A stretch of DNA of 64,000 bases from Sipunculus nudus (GCA_026874595.1 JAPPUL010000021.1:62001-126000); one strand, 5' to 3'; numbered from the stretch's first letter, positions 28,191 to 41,588 are shown. Translations and numbers: made by a program. The notes: generated from the letters alone by a model not told the origin.

Positions 28191-30860
28191 CAAACGGAAC
28201 TGATCAACATACTTGTCGAAATCTCTGATTCCGGCAAGCAATAAACTATAACGCGACAGAAATGGCAAACCGGCCCGCAAAGAGTGCCTGTGGTCACTTA
28301 TTTTATACGGCGAACGCTATAATTTTTGCAGTCACGGGAAAGCGTGTCTGTCTTTCATACTAAAACGCGTGCACGCATGCGTGATGGCATATGTATTTGT
28401 GCATGCGGGTTTTAATTTTTACAAAGTTGCTAAAATTTGCGGGGACCGTGTATGATTAAACAAAAGAGGTCATGGGCAGAAAGGCCATGAAACGCCAATT
28501 CATATGGTGTACAGTTTATGTGCCTAAAATGTGTAGTTTTGGAGATATGGTTAAACAATGATAGTAGGTACGGGGTTGCTGTGCAGCGCCCCCTAGCGGT
28601 AATTTTCCAAAAACTGAACAATTGCTTTCGAGATATTAGTGTATGACGTAACATGTATCAGTTTCAAAAGGATGCCTGCATATCTGTGGCCTATAGGGCA
28701 TGTCACCGTGAAATCGCGAAATCTCATTCGACGAGAAACGGTGCGAGATTTTGCCAGATTTTTGGTTGGATCACCGAGAACTCACCAAGGGCTACAAGAT
28801 GCAAAAATTTTGACCTCTCTAGCATAAAAACTGACAGAGTTAGAAGCTGAAAACTGCAAATTTTCATAATTCAAAGGTTTTACCCCAAAAATAGAGAAAT
28901 CTGGCAATAGCGCACTTTGGCACCTATGCGCAAAAATAAGCCCATGGACCCTAGTTTAAGGTGCTGTGATGGAAATGGCCCAATGTTTAATAGTTCTGGA
29001 GGTATAGCACCACAACAAATTTTCATGTTTTTTCATCTGCAACGCCCCCTGGCGGCCATTTCCAAAATCTGAAAAACCCGTTTCGAGATATTCTTATGTT
29101 ACATAAAATATCTCAGAATCAGTAAAATTGCTGCAAATTTGAAAAATATCAGGAAATTCCATGATTTCTCCCCAAAATTGCGTAACCAGGGTAACAGCGA
29201 AATGAGGCAATTTTGCAGTGTTGGAAGTGGCCATGCAGTGGCAAATAAAACGGGCTACAGATAAGGTGCCTACGGCTATTTTTGACGAAGGTATGAAGAA
29301 AAAACCGTTTTTGAGCTTTTTGGTGACCCTGACCTTGACCCTTGACCGATCATGACCAAAAACAATAGGCTCCCAGAAGAACCGATTATACACTCTATCT
29401 ATAAGTTTCAGGACGATTGGGGCAAAATTGTGGCCTGTAGAGCGGGGACATACAGACAAACAAACAAACGGAACTGATCAACATACTTGTCGAAATCTCT
29501 GATTCCGGCAAGCAATAAACTATAACGCGACAGAAATGGCAAACCGGCCCGCAAAGAGTGCCTGTGGTCAGTTATTTTATACGGCGAACGCTATAATTTT
29601 TGCAGTCACGGGAAAGCGTGTCTGTCTTTCATACTAAAACGCGTGCACGCATGCGTGATGGCATATGTATTTGTGCATGCGGGTTTTAATTTTTACAAAG
29701 TTGCTAAAATTTGCGGGGACAGTGTATGATTAAACAAAAGAGGTCATGGGCAGAAAGGCCATGAAACGCCAATTCATATGGTGTACAGTTTATGTGCCTA
29801 AAATGTGTAGTTTTGGAGATATGGTTAAACAATGATAGTAGGTACGGGGTTGCTGTGCAGCGCCCCCTAGCGGTAATTTTCCAAAAACTGAACAATTGCT
29901 TTCGAGATATTAGTGTATGACGTAACATGTATCAGTTTCAAAAGGATGCCTGCATATCTGTGGCCTATAGGGCATGTCACCGTGAAATCGCGAAATCTCA
30001 TTCGACGAGAAACGGTGCGAGATTTTGCCAGATTTTTGGTTGGATCACCGAGAACTCACCAAGGGCTACAAGATGCAAAAATTTTGACCTCTCTAGCATA
30101 AAAACTGACAGAGTTAGAAGCTGAAAACTGCAAATTTTCATAATTCAAAGGTTTTACCCCAAAAATAGAGAAATCTGGCAATAGCGCACTTTGGCACCTA
30201 TGCGCAAAAATAAGCCCATGGACCCTAGTTTAAGGTGCTGTGATGGAAATGGCCCAATGTTTAATAGTTCTGGAGGTATAGCACCACAACAAATTTTCAT
30301 GTTTTTTCATCTGCAACGCCCCCTGGCGGCCATTTCCAAAATCTGAAAAACCCGTTTCGAGATATTCTTATGTTACATAAAATATCTCAGAATCAGTAAA
30401 ATTGCTGCAAATTTGAAAAATATCAGGAAATTCCATGATTTCTCCCCAAAATTGCGTAACCAGGGTAACAGCGAAATGAGGCCATTTTGCAGTGTTGGAA
30501 GTGGCCATGCAGTGGCAAATAAAACGGGCTACAGATAAGGTGCCTACGGCTATTTTTGACGAAGGTATGAAGAAAAAACCGTTTTTGAGCTTTTTGGTGA
30601 CCCTGACCTTGACCCTTGACCGATCATGACCAAAAACAATAGGCTCCCAGAAGAACCGATTATACACTCTATCTATAAGTTTCAGGACGATTGGGGCAAA
30701 ATTGTGGCCTGTAGAGCGGGGACATACAGACAAACAAACAAACGGAACTGATCAACATACTTGTCGAAATCTCTGATTCCGGCAAGCAATAAACTATAAC
30801 GCGACAGAAATGGCAAACCGGCCCGCAAAGAGTGCCTGTGGTCACTTATTTTATACGGCG
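28191..30860. repeat. Two-unit segment of array A shared with 42922-45590
   Basis: Three changes found nowhere else in array A (G at 29571, A at 29721, C at 30483) recur at 44302, 44452 and 45214, each at an offset of exactly 14,731 bp. The surrounding A sequence has the same phase offset. This shows a recent copy or exchange of about two units between the main array and the small A subarray. Confidence 0.85.
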
Positions 30861-33800
30861 AACGCTATAATTTTTGCAGTCACGGGAAAGCGTGTCTGTC
30901 TTTCATACTAAAACGCGTGCACGCATGCGTGATGGCATATGTATTTGTGCATGCGGGTTTTAATTTTTACAAAGTTGCTAAAATTTGCGGGGACCGTGTA
31001 TGATTAAACAAAAGAGGTCATGGGCAGAAAGGCCATGAAACGCCAATTCATATGGTGTACAGTTTATGTGCCTAAAATGTGTAGTTTTGGAGATATGGTT
31101 AAACAATGATAGTAGGTACGGGGTTGCTGTGCAGCGCCCCCTAGCGGTAATTTTCCAAAAACTGAACAATTGCTTTCGAGATATTAGTGTATGACGTAAC
31201 ATGTATCAGTTTCAAAAGGATGCCTGCATATCTGTGGCCTATAGGGCATGTCACCGTGAAATCGCGAAATCTCATTCGACGAGAAACGGTGCGAGATTTT
31301 GCCAGATTTTTGGTTGGATCACCGAGAACTCACCAAGGGCTACAAGATGCAAAAATTTTGACCTCTCTAGCATAAAAACTGACAGAGTTAGAAGCTGAAA
31401 ACTGCAAATTTTCATAATTCAAAGGTTTTACCCCAAAAATAGAGAAATCTGGCAATAGCGCACTTTGGCACCTATGCGCAAAAATAAGCCCATGGACCCT
31501 AGTTTAAGGTGCTGTGATGGAAATGGCCCAATGTTTAATAGTTCTGGAGGTATAGCACCACAACAAATTTTCATGTTTTTTCATCTGCAACGCCCCCTGG
31601 CGGCCATTTCCAAAATCTGAAAAACCCGTTTCGAGATATTCTTATGTTACATAAAATATCTCAGAATCAGTAAAATTGCTGCAAATTTGAAAAATATCAG
31701 GAAATTCCATGATTTCTCCCCAAAATTGCGTAACCAGGGTAACAGCGAAATGAGGCAATTTTGCAGTGTTGGAAGTGGCCATGCAGTGGCAAATAAAACG
31801 GGCTACAGATAAGGTGCCTACGGCTATTTTTGACGAAGGTATGAAGAAAAAACCGTTTTTGAGCTTTTTGGTGACCCTGACCTTGACCCTTGACCGATCA
31901 TGACCAAAAACAATAGGCTCCCAGAAGAACCGATTATACACTCTATCTATAAGTTTCAGGACGATTGGGGCAAAATTGTGGCCTGTAGAGCGGGGACATA
32001 CAGACAAACAAACAAACGGAACTGATCAACATACTTGTCGAAATCTCTGATTCCGGCAAGCAATAAACTATAACGCGACAGAAATGGCAAACCGGCCCGC
32101 AAAGAGTGCCTGTGGTCACTTATTTTATACGGCGAACGCTATAATTTTTGCAGTCACGGGAAAGCGTGTCTGTCTTTCATACTAAAACGCGTGCACGCAT
32201 GCGTGATGGCATATGTATTTGTGCATGCGGGTTTTAATTTTTACAAAGTTGCTAAAATTTGCGGGGACCGTGTATGATTAAACAAAAGAGGTCATGGGCA
32301 GAAAGGCCATGAAACGCCAATTCATATGGTGTACAGTTTATGTGCCTAAAATGTGTAGTTTTGGAGATATGGTTAAACAATGATAGTAGGTACGGGGTTG
32401 CTGTGCAGCGCCCCCTAGCGGTAATTTTCCAAAAACTGAACAATTGCTTTCGAGATATTAGTGTATGACGTAACATGTATCAGTTTCAAAAGGATGCCTG
32501 CATATCTGTGGCCTATAGGGCATGTCACCGTGAAATCGCGAAATCTCATTCGACGAGAAACGGTGCGAGATTTTGCCAGATTTTTGGTTGGATCACCGAG
32601 AACTCACCAAGGGCTACAAGATGCAAAAATTTTGACCTCTCTAGCATAAAAACTGACAGAGTTAGAAGCTGAAAACTGCAAATTTTCATAATTCAAAGGT
32701 TTTACCCCAAAAATAGAGAAATCTGGCAATAGCGCACTTTGGCACCTATGCGCAAAAATAAGCCCATGGACCCTAGTTTAAGGTGCTGTGATGGAAATGG
32801 CCCAATGTTTAATAGTTCTGGAGGTATAGCACCACAACAAATTTTCATGTTTTTTCATCTGCAACGCCCCCTGGCGGCCATTTCCAAAATCTGAAAAACC
32901 CGTTTCGAGATATTCTTATGTTACATAAAATATCTCAGAATCAGTAAAATTGCTGCAAATTTGAAAAATATCAGGAAATTCCATGATTTCTCCCCAAAAT
33001 TGCGTAACCAGGGTAACAGCGAAATGAGGCAATTTTGCAGTGTTGGAAGTGGCCATGCAGTGGCAAATAAAACGGGCTACAGATAAGGTGCCTACGGCTA
33101 TTTTTGACGAAGGTATGAAGAAAAAACCGTTTTTGAGCTTTTTGGTGACCCTGACCTTGACCCTTGACCGATCATGACCAAAAACAATAGGCTCCCAGAA
33201 GAACCGATTATACACTCTATCTATAAGTTTCAGGACGATTGGGGCAAAATTGTGGCCTGTAGAGCGGGGACATACAGACAAACAAACAAACGGAACTGAT
33301 CAACATACTTGTCGAAATCTCTGATTCCGGCAAGCAATAAACTATAACGCGACAGAAATGGCAAACCGGCCCGCAAAGAGTGCCTGTGGTCACTTATTTT
33401 ATACGGCGAACGCTATAATTTTTGCAGTCACGGGAAAGCGTGTCTGTCTTTCATACTAAAACGCGTGCACGCATGCGTGATGGCATATGTATTTGTGCAT
33501 GCGGGTTTTAATTTTTACAAAGTTGCTAAAATTTGCGGGGACCGTGTATGATTAAACAAAAGAGGTCATGGGCAGAAAGGCCATGAAACGCCAATTCATA
33601 TGGTGTACAGTTTATGTGCCTAAAATGTGTAGTTTTGGAGATATGGTTAAACAATGATAGTAGGTACGGGGTTGCTGTGCAGCGCCCCCTAGCGGTAATT
33701 TTCCAAAAACTGAACAATTGCTTTCGAGATATTAGTGTATGACGTAACATGTATCAGTTTCAAAAGGATGCCTGCATATCTGTGGCCTATAGGGCATGTC

Positions 33801-36800
33801 ACCGTGAAATCGCGAAATCTCATTCGACGAGAAACGGTGCGAGATTTTGCCAGATTTTTGGTTGGATCACCGAGAACTCACCAAGGGCTACAAGATGCAA
33901 AAATTTTGACCTCTCTAGCATAAAAACTGACAGAGTTAGAAGCTGAAAACTGCAAATTTTCATAATTCAAAGGTTTTACCCCAAAAATAGAGAAATCTGG
34001 CAATAGCGCACTTTGGCACCTATGCGCAAAAATAAGCCCATGGACCCTAGTTTAAGGTGCTGTGATGGAAATGGCCCAATGTTTAATAGTTCTGGAGGTA
34101 TAGCACCACAACAAATTTTCATGTTTTTTCATCTGCAACGCCCCCTGGCGGCCATTTCCAAAATCTGAAAAACCCGTTTCGAGATATTCTTATGTTACAT
34201 AAAATATCTCAGAATCAGTAAAATTGCTGCAAATTTGAAAAATATCAGGAAATTCCATGATTTCTCCCCAAAATTGCGTAACCAGGGTAACAGCGAAATG
34301 AGGCAATTTTGCAGTGTTGGAAGTGGCCATGCAGTGGCAAATAAAACGGGCTACAGATAAGGTGCCTACGGCTATTTTTGACGAAGGTATGAAGAAAAAA
34401 CCGTTTTTGAGCTTTTTGGTGACCCTGACCTTGACCCTTGACCGATCATGACCAAAAACAATAGGCTCCCAGAAGAACCGATTATACACTCTATCTATAA
34501 GTTTCAGGACGATTGGGGCAAAATTGTGGCCTGTAGAGCGGGGACATACAGACAAACAAACAAACGGAACTGATCAACATACTTGTCGAAATCTCTGATT
34601 CCGGCAAGCAATAAACTATAACGCGACAGAAATGGCAAACCGGCCCGCAAAGAGTGCCTGTGGTCACTTATTTTATACGGCGAACGCTATAATTTTTGCA
34701 GTCACGGGAAAGCGTGTCTGTCTTTCATACTAAAACGCGTGCACGCATGCGTGATGGCATATGTATTTGTGCATGCGGGTTTTAATTTTTACAAAGTTGC
34801 TAAAATTTGCGGGGACCGTGTATGATTAAACAAAAGAGGTCATGGGCAGAAAGGCCATGAAACGCCAATTCATATGGTGTACAGTTTATGTGCCTAAAAT
34901 GTGTAGTTTTGGAGATATGGTTAAACAATGATAGTAGGTACGGGGTTGCTGTGCAGCGCCCCCTAGCGGTAATTTTCCAAAAACTGAACAATTGCTTTCG
35001 AGATATTAGTGTATGACGTAACATGTATCAGTTTCAAAAGGATGCCTGCATATCTGTGGCCTATAGGGCATGTCACCGTGAAATCGCGAAATCTCATTCG
35101 ACGAGAAACGGTGCGAGATTTTGCCAGATTTTTGGTTGGATCACCGAGAACTCACCAAGGGCTACAAGATGCAAAAATTTTGACCTCTCTAGCATAAAAA
35201 CTGACAGAGTTAGAAGCTGAAAACTGCAAATTTTCATAATTCAAAGGTTTTACCCCAAAAATAGAGAAATCTGGCAATAGCGCACTTTGGCACCTATGCG
35301 CAAAAATAAGCCCATGGACCCTAGTTTAAGGTGCTGTGATGGAAATGGCCCAATGTTTAATAGTTCTGGAGGTATAGCACCACAACAAATTTTCATGTTT
35401 TTTCATCTGCAACGCCCCCTGGCGGCCATTTCCAAAATCTGAAAAACCCGTTTCGAGATATTCTTATGTTACATAAAATATCTCAGAATCAGTAAAATTG
35501 CTGCAAATTTGAAAAATATCAGGAAATTCCATGATTTCTCCCCAAAATTGCGTAACCAGGGTAACAGCGAAATGAGGCAATTTTGCAGTGTTGGAAGTGG
35601 CCATGCAGTGGCAAATAAAACGGGCTACAGATAAGGTGCCTACGGCTATTTTTGACGAAGGTATGAAGAAAAAACCGTTTTTGAGCTTTTTGGTGACCCT
35701 GACCTTGACCCTTGACCGATCATGACCAAAAACAATAGGCTCCCAGAAGAACCGATTATACACTCTATCTATAAGTTTCAGGACGATTGGGGCAAAATTG
35801 TGGCCTGTAGAGCGGGGACATACAGACAAACAAACAAACGGAACTGATCAACATACTTGTCGAAATCTCTGATTCCGGCAAGCAATAAACTATAACGCGA
35901 CAGAAATGGCAAACCGGCCCGCAAAGAGTGCCTGTGGTCACTTATTTTATACGGCGAACGCTATAATTTTTGCAGTCACGGGAAAGCGTGTCTGTCTTTC
36001 ATACTAAAACGCGTGCACGCATGCGTGATGGCATATGTATTTGTGCATGCGGGTTTTAATTTTTACAAAGTTGCTAAAATTTGCGGGGACCGTGTATGAT
36101 TAAACAAAAGAGGTCATGGGCAGAAAGGCCATGAAACGCCAATTCATATGGTGTACAGTTTATGTGCCTAAAATGTGTAGTTTTGGAGATATGGTTAAAC
36201 AATGATAGTAGGTACGGGGTTGCTGTGCAGCGCCCCCTAGCGGTAATTTTCCAAAAACTGAACAATTGCTTTCGAGATATTAGTGTATGACGTAACATGT
36301 ATCAGTTTCAAAAGGATGCCTGCATATCTGTGGCCTATAGGGCATGTCACCGTGAAATCGCGAAATCTCATTCGACGAGAAACGGTGCGAGATTTTGCCA
36401 GATTTTTGGTTGGATCACCGAGAACTCACCAAGGGCTACAAGATGCAAAAATTTTGACCTCTCTAGCATAAAAACTGACAGAGTTAGAAGCTGAAAACTG
36501 CAAATTTTCATAATTCAAAGGTTTTACCCCAAAAATAGAGAAATCTGGCAATAGCGCACTTTGGCACCTATGCGCAAAAATAAGCCCATGGACCCTAGTT
36601 TAAGGTGCTGTGATGGAAATGGCCCAATGTTTAATAGTTCTGGAGGTATAGCACCACAACAAATTTTCATGTTTTTTCATCTGCAACGCCCCCTGGCGGC
36701 CATTTCCAAAATCTGAAAAACCCGTTTCGAGATATTCTTATGTTACATAAAATATCTCAGAATCAGTAAAATTGCTGCAAATTTGAAAAATATCAGGAAA

Positions 36801-38383
36801 TTCCATGATTTCTCCCCAAAATTGCGTAACCAGGGTAACAGCGAAATGAGGCAATTTTGCAGTGTTGGAAGTGGCCATGCAGTGGCAAATAAAACGGGCT
36901 ACAGATAAGGTGCCTACGGCTATTTTTGACGAAGGTATGAAGAAAAAACCGTTTTTGAGCTTTTTGGTGACCCTGACCTTGACCCTTGACCGATCATGAC
37001 CAAAAACAATAGGCTCCCAGAAGAACCGATTATACACTCTATCTATAAGTTTCAGGACGATTGGGGCAAAATTGTGGCCTGTAGAGCGGGGACATACAGA
37101 CAAACAAACAAACGGAACTGATCAACATACTTGTCGAAATCTCTGATTCCGGCAAGCAATAAACTATAACGCGACAGAAATGGCAAACCGGCCCGCAAAG
37201 AGTGCCTGTGGTCACTTATTTTATACGGCGAACGCTATAATTTTTGCAGTCACGGGAAAGCGTGTCTGTCTTTCATACTAAAACGCGTGCACGCATGCGT
37301 GATGGCATATGTATTTGTGCATGCGGGTTTTAATTTTTACAAAGTTGCTAAAATTTGCGGGGACCGAGTATGATTAAACAAAAGAGGTCATGGGCAGAAA
37401 GGCCATGAAACGCCAATTCATATGGTGTACAGTTTATGTGCCTAAAATGTGTAGTTTTGGAGATATGGTTAAACAATGATAGTAGGTACGGGGTTGCTGT
37501 GCAGCGCCCCCTAGCGGTAATTTTCCAAAAACTGAACAATTGCTTTCGAGATATTAGTGTATGACGTAACATGTATCAGTTTCAAAAGGATGCCTGCATA
37601 TCTGTGGCCTATAGGGCATGTCACCGTGAAATCGCGAAATCTCATTCGACGAGAAACGGTGCGAGATTTTGCCAGATTTTTGGTTGGATCACCGAGAACT
37701 CACCAAGGGCTACAAGATGCAAAAATTTTGACCTCTCTAGCATAAAAACTGACAGAGTTAGAAGCTGAAAACTGCAAATTTTCATAATTCAAAGGTTTTA
37801 CCCCAAAAATAGAGAAATCTGGCAATAGCGCACTTTGGCACCTATGCGCAAAAATAAGCCCATGGACCCTAGTTTAAGGTGCTGTGATGGAAATGGCCCA
37901 ATGTTTAATAGTTCTGGAGGTATAGCACCAGAACAAATTTTCATGTTTTTTCATCTGCAACGCCCCCTGGCGGCCATTTCCAAAATCTGAAAAACCCGTT
38001 TCGAGATATTCTTATGTTACATAAAATATCTCAGAATCAGTAAAATTGCTGCAAATTTGAAAAATATCAGGAAATTCCATGATTTCTCCCCAAAATTGCG
38101 TAACCAGGGTAACAGCGAAATGAGGCAATTTTGCAGTGTTGGAAGTGGCCATGCAGTGGCAAATAAAACGGGCTACAGATAAGGTGCCTACGGCTATTTT
38201 TGACGAAGGTATGAAGAAAAAACCGTTTTTGAGCTTTTTGGTGACCCTGACCTTGACCCTTGACCGATCATGACCAAAAACAATAGGCTCCCAGAAGAAC
38301 CGATTATACACTCTATCTATAAGTTTCAGGACGATTGGGGCAAAATTGTGGCCTGTAGAGCGGGGACATACAGACAAACAAAC

Positions 38384-38640
38384 TAGACGACCAGAGGTCG
38401 AACGCTTGCCGGAAATGGCCGGAAATAAGACAGCGAAACAAACAGGACAAACTGTCGGTTTTCTATCAATTGAATGACTTGCAGAGCGATTGCTGGAAAG
38501 TTTTGCCTGTTGAATGACATATATCACACGAAAGATCATGAAAGCAGACATAGCTCAAAACAGACAGTTATACTGACACACCTGAGATAACAGACTACCA
38601 GAAAAAAGTTGGGAACGTAAAGAGAAGCAAAATGAGCTAT
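38384..38640. repeat. Flank module T, copy 1 (right border of array A)
   Basis: TAGACGACC starts directly after the CAAACAAAC run that ends array A. The first 33 bp match the second T copy at 48046 with one difference; the rest is recognisably similar but more diverged. It includes GCTTGCCGGAAAT (38404-38416), the reverse complement of the J right arm. T therefore looks like a border element used at both array edges. A 179-codon minus-strand frame crossing this junction is a chance extension of an array frame into T. Confidence 0.75.
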
Positions 38641-38950
38641 AGTTTTAGTAGGTAGAGTTTATAGTGTCGGAGGTATGGCCAATATATGGTAGAGGCCATA
38701 TCCCAAACATTAAAAATTTCTTTTGAGACTTTAATGTAAGGAATAAGATGTTGTTCCAGTTCCAAAAGGATCCCGCAAAACTGTGTCCTGAAAATTGCTA
38801 ACTGGAAGAAGCAAGGTCCAGCAGGCAGGCGAAATTTAGGATCACTGACAAACAGACAGACATACTCAAAAAATGACACAAGAATAAGATCAGATGACCT
38901 ACTCAGATCATCGAGTAGATTCAGAGGAAGAAAATAAATCATAGGTTTCA
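38640..38950. repeat. Degenerate M monomer without its CTCF-like box
   Basis: GGAGGTATGGCC at about 38669, AGGCCATATCCC, and TTCCAAAAGGATCC followed by GACAAACAGACAGACATACT match the M monomer order. The GCGCCCCCTAGCGG box is deleted, leaving a join at about 38690. It is followed by the usual AAGATCAGATGAC..GAGGAAGAAAATAA tail. Confidence 0.6.
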
Positions 38951-39590
38951 ATTGGCTACACTGCTTTTTTAAAGTTGCATTTACCCAATCCCTCCTTATA
39001 AAACTGGCAGAAACCTACCATAGAATAATTCTTGTAAAGTTTAAACCAATCAGCTTAACAGTTTCATCCTAAAACAGTGTATAAGCTGGAGAGTCTAAAA
39101 TTATATTTTACCTTGTAAAAACAGATCAATGTAAGTGGCGCCATCAATACCTGAATTTCAGATATGACATATGAGACAAACATAAGTAAAAAATTTGGTA
39201 ATGACAGCTCTAGCCGTTTCTGAGATTTTAATTTTAGTTTGCTTTTTTGGACAGATGACTAAGTTCAACCTCCTGTTCAATCTCCGAACTGAAACCATTC
39301 GAACAAACTTGAGATAGATTGTTCAAGAGTTCATTTCTTAGAAATATTGGACAATTTGGCTGGACTGTTTCGCAGAAGAAAATTTTTAAAGCTTTTTTAG
39401 CTTTTTCCCTATAAAATCTCAGTAAATGCAGAAAGCCAAAAAAATAAACAAAATAAGATAGAGCTTTTCAGATGACTGTTTATTTACAAAAAAAATTGGT
39501 AGTGCTATTTCCTGCCGTTTTTGAGATAGCTATGGTTAACCTACAGACGACGGACGACGCTGCACCATAGCATAAGCTCACAGATTCGCT
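38951..39590. repeat. Mostly unique AT-rich stretch, probable dispersed-repeat fragment
   Basis: No sequence here repeats elsewhere in the window, apart from a weak link to M at the right end. No coding frame of note is present. The stretch near 39531-39580 (TTTTTGAGATAGCTATGG, then GACGACGGACGACG, then CCATAGCATAAGCTCAC) resembles the end of a dispersed repeat I recall from mollusc genomes. That is from memory only. It may be an element that inserted into, or was trapped between, M monomers. Confidence 0.4.
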
Positions 39591-39599
39591 AATAATTTG

Positions 39600-40300
39600 T
39601 TTCGAGATATAACCGTAAGACATAAGATTTAATAGTTCAAAAAGGATTCTTTCAAAACTGTGGCCTGTAGAATTCTATTAGTGAGACGAAAGAACAAACA
39701 AGCAGGCGAATTTGAGGACAACTGACAAACAAACAGACATACTGACAAAGGGACACAAGATGAAGACAAGATGACTTAACCAGGTTATGGGGAAGACCCA
39801 GTGGAAGAAAATAAGGTATAATTTATGTAATTGAGGTTTCTAGTTTTGGAGATATGGCCAAATAATGATATATTGGGGATGTTCGACTGCAGCGCCCTCT
39901 AGTGGACATATCCTGAAGACGACAAATGCGTTTCGTGATATTATTGAATGGCATGAGATGTAATCGTTTCAAAAGGATTCCTCCAAATATCTGGCTTGTT
40001 GATTGCTTTATGAGAGATGCAAGAACCAGCAAATAGGCGAATTTGAAGATAACTGAAAAACAGACAGACATACTGACAAATAACACAAGATGGACACCAG
40101 ATGACGTTACCATGTTTTGCAGAAGGCCAAGAGAAAGAAAATAAGTTACTGTTTGTGTAATATAGGTTTACTCTTACGGAAATATGTCCCAAAACTGATT
40201 TGTTTGGATGGGTCTAGTGCAGCGCCCCCTAGCAGCCATATCCGGAAAATGAAAAATAAGTTTTGAGATATTAGTGTAAAACATAAGATGAAGGAACAAA
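39600..40300. repeat. M monomers, tandem (about 330 bp period)
   Basis: A partial M (39600-39830: TTTCGAGATATAACCGTAAG, then GACAAACAAACAGACATACTG) is followed by a fuller monomer with AGATATGGCC at 39850 and the box GCAGCGCCCTCTAGTGG near 39890. Another starts at about 40180, with the box GCAGCGCCCCCTAGCAG near 40219. The spacing 39850 to 40180 is 330 bp, matching the monomers at 48352, 48682 and 49010. The last monomer is cut at AAGGAACAAAC (about 40300), where the J stem-loop of family C begins. Confidence 0.75.
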
Positions 40301-40403
40301 CTTACGCGGGTGATCAACATACTTGCGAAAATCGAAGATTTCCGGCAAGCAATAAAGTATGGACTGTGCCTGCAACATGTATGATCATAGACAGGGCCCG
40401 GAG

Positions 40404-40453
40404 AGGCCGTCACGCACCGCTGCACACGCCGGCCGCCCACCGTAAGGACCCTG
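40404..40453. other. 50-bp GC-rich block identical in C and C'
   Basis: This block (AGGCCGTCACG...GGACCCTG) is identical at 46905-46954 in the diverged C' unit and in C unit 2. The flanking C body differs at roughly one base in ten, and the remainder of the unit differs more. It is CpG-rich and includes GCCGGCCGCCC. Constraint, gene conversion or chance could each explain it. Confidence 0.5.
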
Positions 40454-40810
40454 TCGCCACTTGCGGCAATTGCGCGGGTCTTCGTGGTTTGGCGAAAAAC
40501 GGCGCGAGATTTGACGAGACTTACAATATGACCCCTGAATGTGACTGCGAGTGTCAGGCGCTACCTAACGCTGAAAACCATGTGTCTGTAGCGTAAAAAA
40601 CGACAGAATTATAGGCATTTCTTTGAATGGTCTCGTGTTCTCGTTTCCAGAGAAACGGTGCGAGATATGACGAGCCTTTCTATTGAATGACTAAGAAGTA
40701 AACTAATGCTATCTAACGCCAAAAACCAGAGCGTTCTATCGCAAATATTGACAGAGACAGAAGCAGGAACACTCCCTATTTCAGATTGTCAAGTTTTACC
40801 CCAAAATTTG

Positions 40811-40824
40811 GTAACCATGGTAAC
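40811..40824. promoter_or_regulatory. X-box-like motif, first copy in C unit
   Basis: GTAACCATGGTAAC fits the RFX X-box layout (GTNNCC-AT-RRNAAC). It sits just after a TTTTACCCCAAA segment. The equivalent position in array A has lost the motif, although the TTTTACCCCAAAAAT lead-in remains. It recurs in C unit 2 (about 42098) and in C' (47312-47325). Confidence 0.5.
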
Positions 40825-40957
40825 GGCAGCACAAGGCTAAATGTACGAAGGAATAAGGCAATGATCCTAATTTTAGATGCGACAAAAAAAATTGTTCTAT
40901 GCTTAATATTTTTTTAGATATTGCGGAAAAATGATAAGTTGTAGTGTTTCCAGTACC

Positions 40958-40972
40958 ACGCCCCCTGGTGGC
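40958..40972 (-). promoter_or_regulatory. CTCF-like motif in C unit
   Basis: The minus strand reads GCCACCAGGGGGCGT, the closest match in the window to the canonical animal CTCF core CCACCAGGGGGCGC. It recurs at 42245-42259 in unit 2 and at 47459-47473 in C'. It is homologous to motif 2 of the A unit. Sequence evidence only. Confidence 0.5.
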
Positions 40973-41255
40973 TATTTCCGAAAAATGAAAAAACAAGTTC
41001 GAGATAATACAGAACAACAGAAAATATGTCACTTTCAGAACCTTAGCTGTAAAACTGCCACCTGTAAATCGTATTTAATGAAATATCCAAAAGTCTCATT
41101 TGACGACAAATGGCACGAGATTTTGCGAGACTTACATTAATTTCGCACAGAGCATATTAAATGCTATGCATTGCAAAAAACTAGACCTCTCTAACTTGAA
41201 TAATGAGAAATTTGGAGGGAAATTTTCGAATTTTCTGAATTTCCCCCAAAAATAC

Positions 41256-41269
41256 GTTACCATGGTAAC
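41256..41269. promoter_or_regulatory. Perfect palindromic X-box-like motif in C unit
   Basis: GTTACCATGGTAAC is a perfect 14-bp palindrome and an RFX X-box by consensus. It recurs in C unit 2 (about 42543). The homologous C' site is GTAACCATGGTAAC (47765-47778), and the B site is the palindrome GTAACCATGGTTAC. Confidence 0.5.
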
Positions 41270-41525
41270 CATTGACCGGAAAAATTTGCCAGCACTTGGA
41301 AAGCTAACATAGTGAGGAATAAAATGAGCTACAGATTATGCGGATACGATTATTATTGACAAAGATATGAAGAAAGTAAAAATTTTAGGTTTTTTGGTGA
41401 CCCTGACCTTGACCTTTGACCGATCATGACCAAAAACAATAGGCTCCGAGGAGAACCAATCTTACACTTAATGCATAAGTTTCAGAGCGATTGCTTAAAA
41501 ACTGTGGCCTGTAGAGCGTGTACAT

Positions 41526-41533
41526 ACAGACAA

Positions 41534-41568
<35 letters not shown>

Positions 41569-41588
41569 AACAAACAAACAAACAAACA
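41526..41588. repeat. CAAA/CAGA microsatellite, end of C unit 1
   Basis: Tetranucleotide run: CAGACAAACAAA, then about five CAGA steps, then several CAAA steps. It ends the N module of C unit 1. The short versions of this run end the N module in every other unit of the window. Confidence 0.9.

Larger units (their letters stand above)
1..38383. repeat. Satellite array A: about 30 head-to-tail 1,274-bp units
   Basis: The same 1,274-bp sequence recurs head to tail from the left window edge; for example GTTTTTGAGC starts at 1 and again at 1275. Thirty full units plus a fragment are present, and the left end lies outside the window. Units are nearly identical. I found only scattered private changes (near 4023, 6413, 6839, 7036, 7883, 8810, 27898, 27998, 29571, 29721, 30483, 37366, 37931) and four units of 1,275 bp with one extra C. 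Each unit reads, in order, N module (TGACC half-sites, then CAAAC run), J stem-loop, an A-specific body, a first M-type module, an H region, a second M-type module and an X-box-like motif. The only open frames are short, overlap on both strands and repeat because the DNA repeats. The array stops within a CAAACAAAC run, where flank module T begins. Function is unknown; a centromeric, telomere-proximal or other heterochromatic satellite is possible. Confidence 0.97.

Noticed and set aside
38012-38551. Longest frame in the window, 179 codons on the minus strand
   Set aside because: It is the 121-codon array frame extended across the array A/T junction by chance. The N-terminal part has no recognisable feature and has no counterpart at the second T copy.
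40288-40596. Plus-strand frame over the GC-rich C body, open in both C units and in C' (46765-47097), with a CDCEC motif
   Set aside because: Comparing C and C' by eye, about 22 changes alter the amino acid and about 4 are silent, which is what unconstrained DNA gives or worse. No homologous domain is recognised, and the GC-rich sequence is poor in stop codons.
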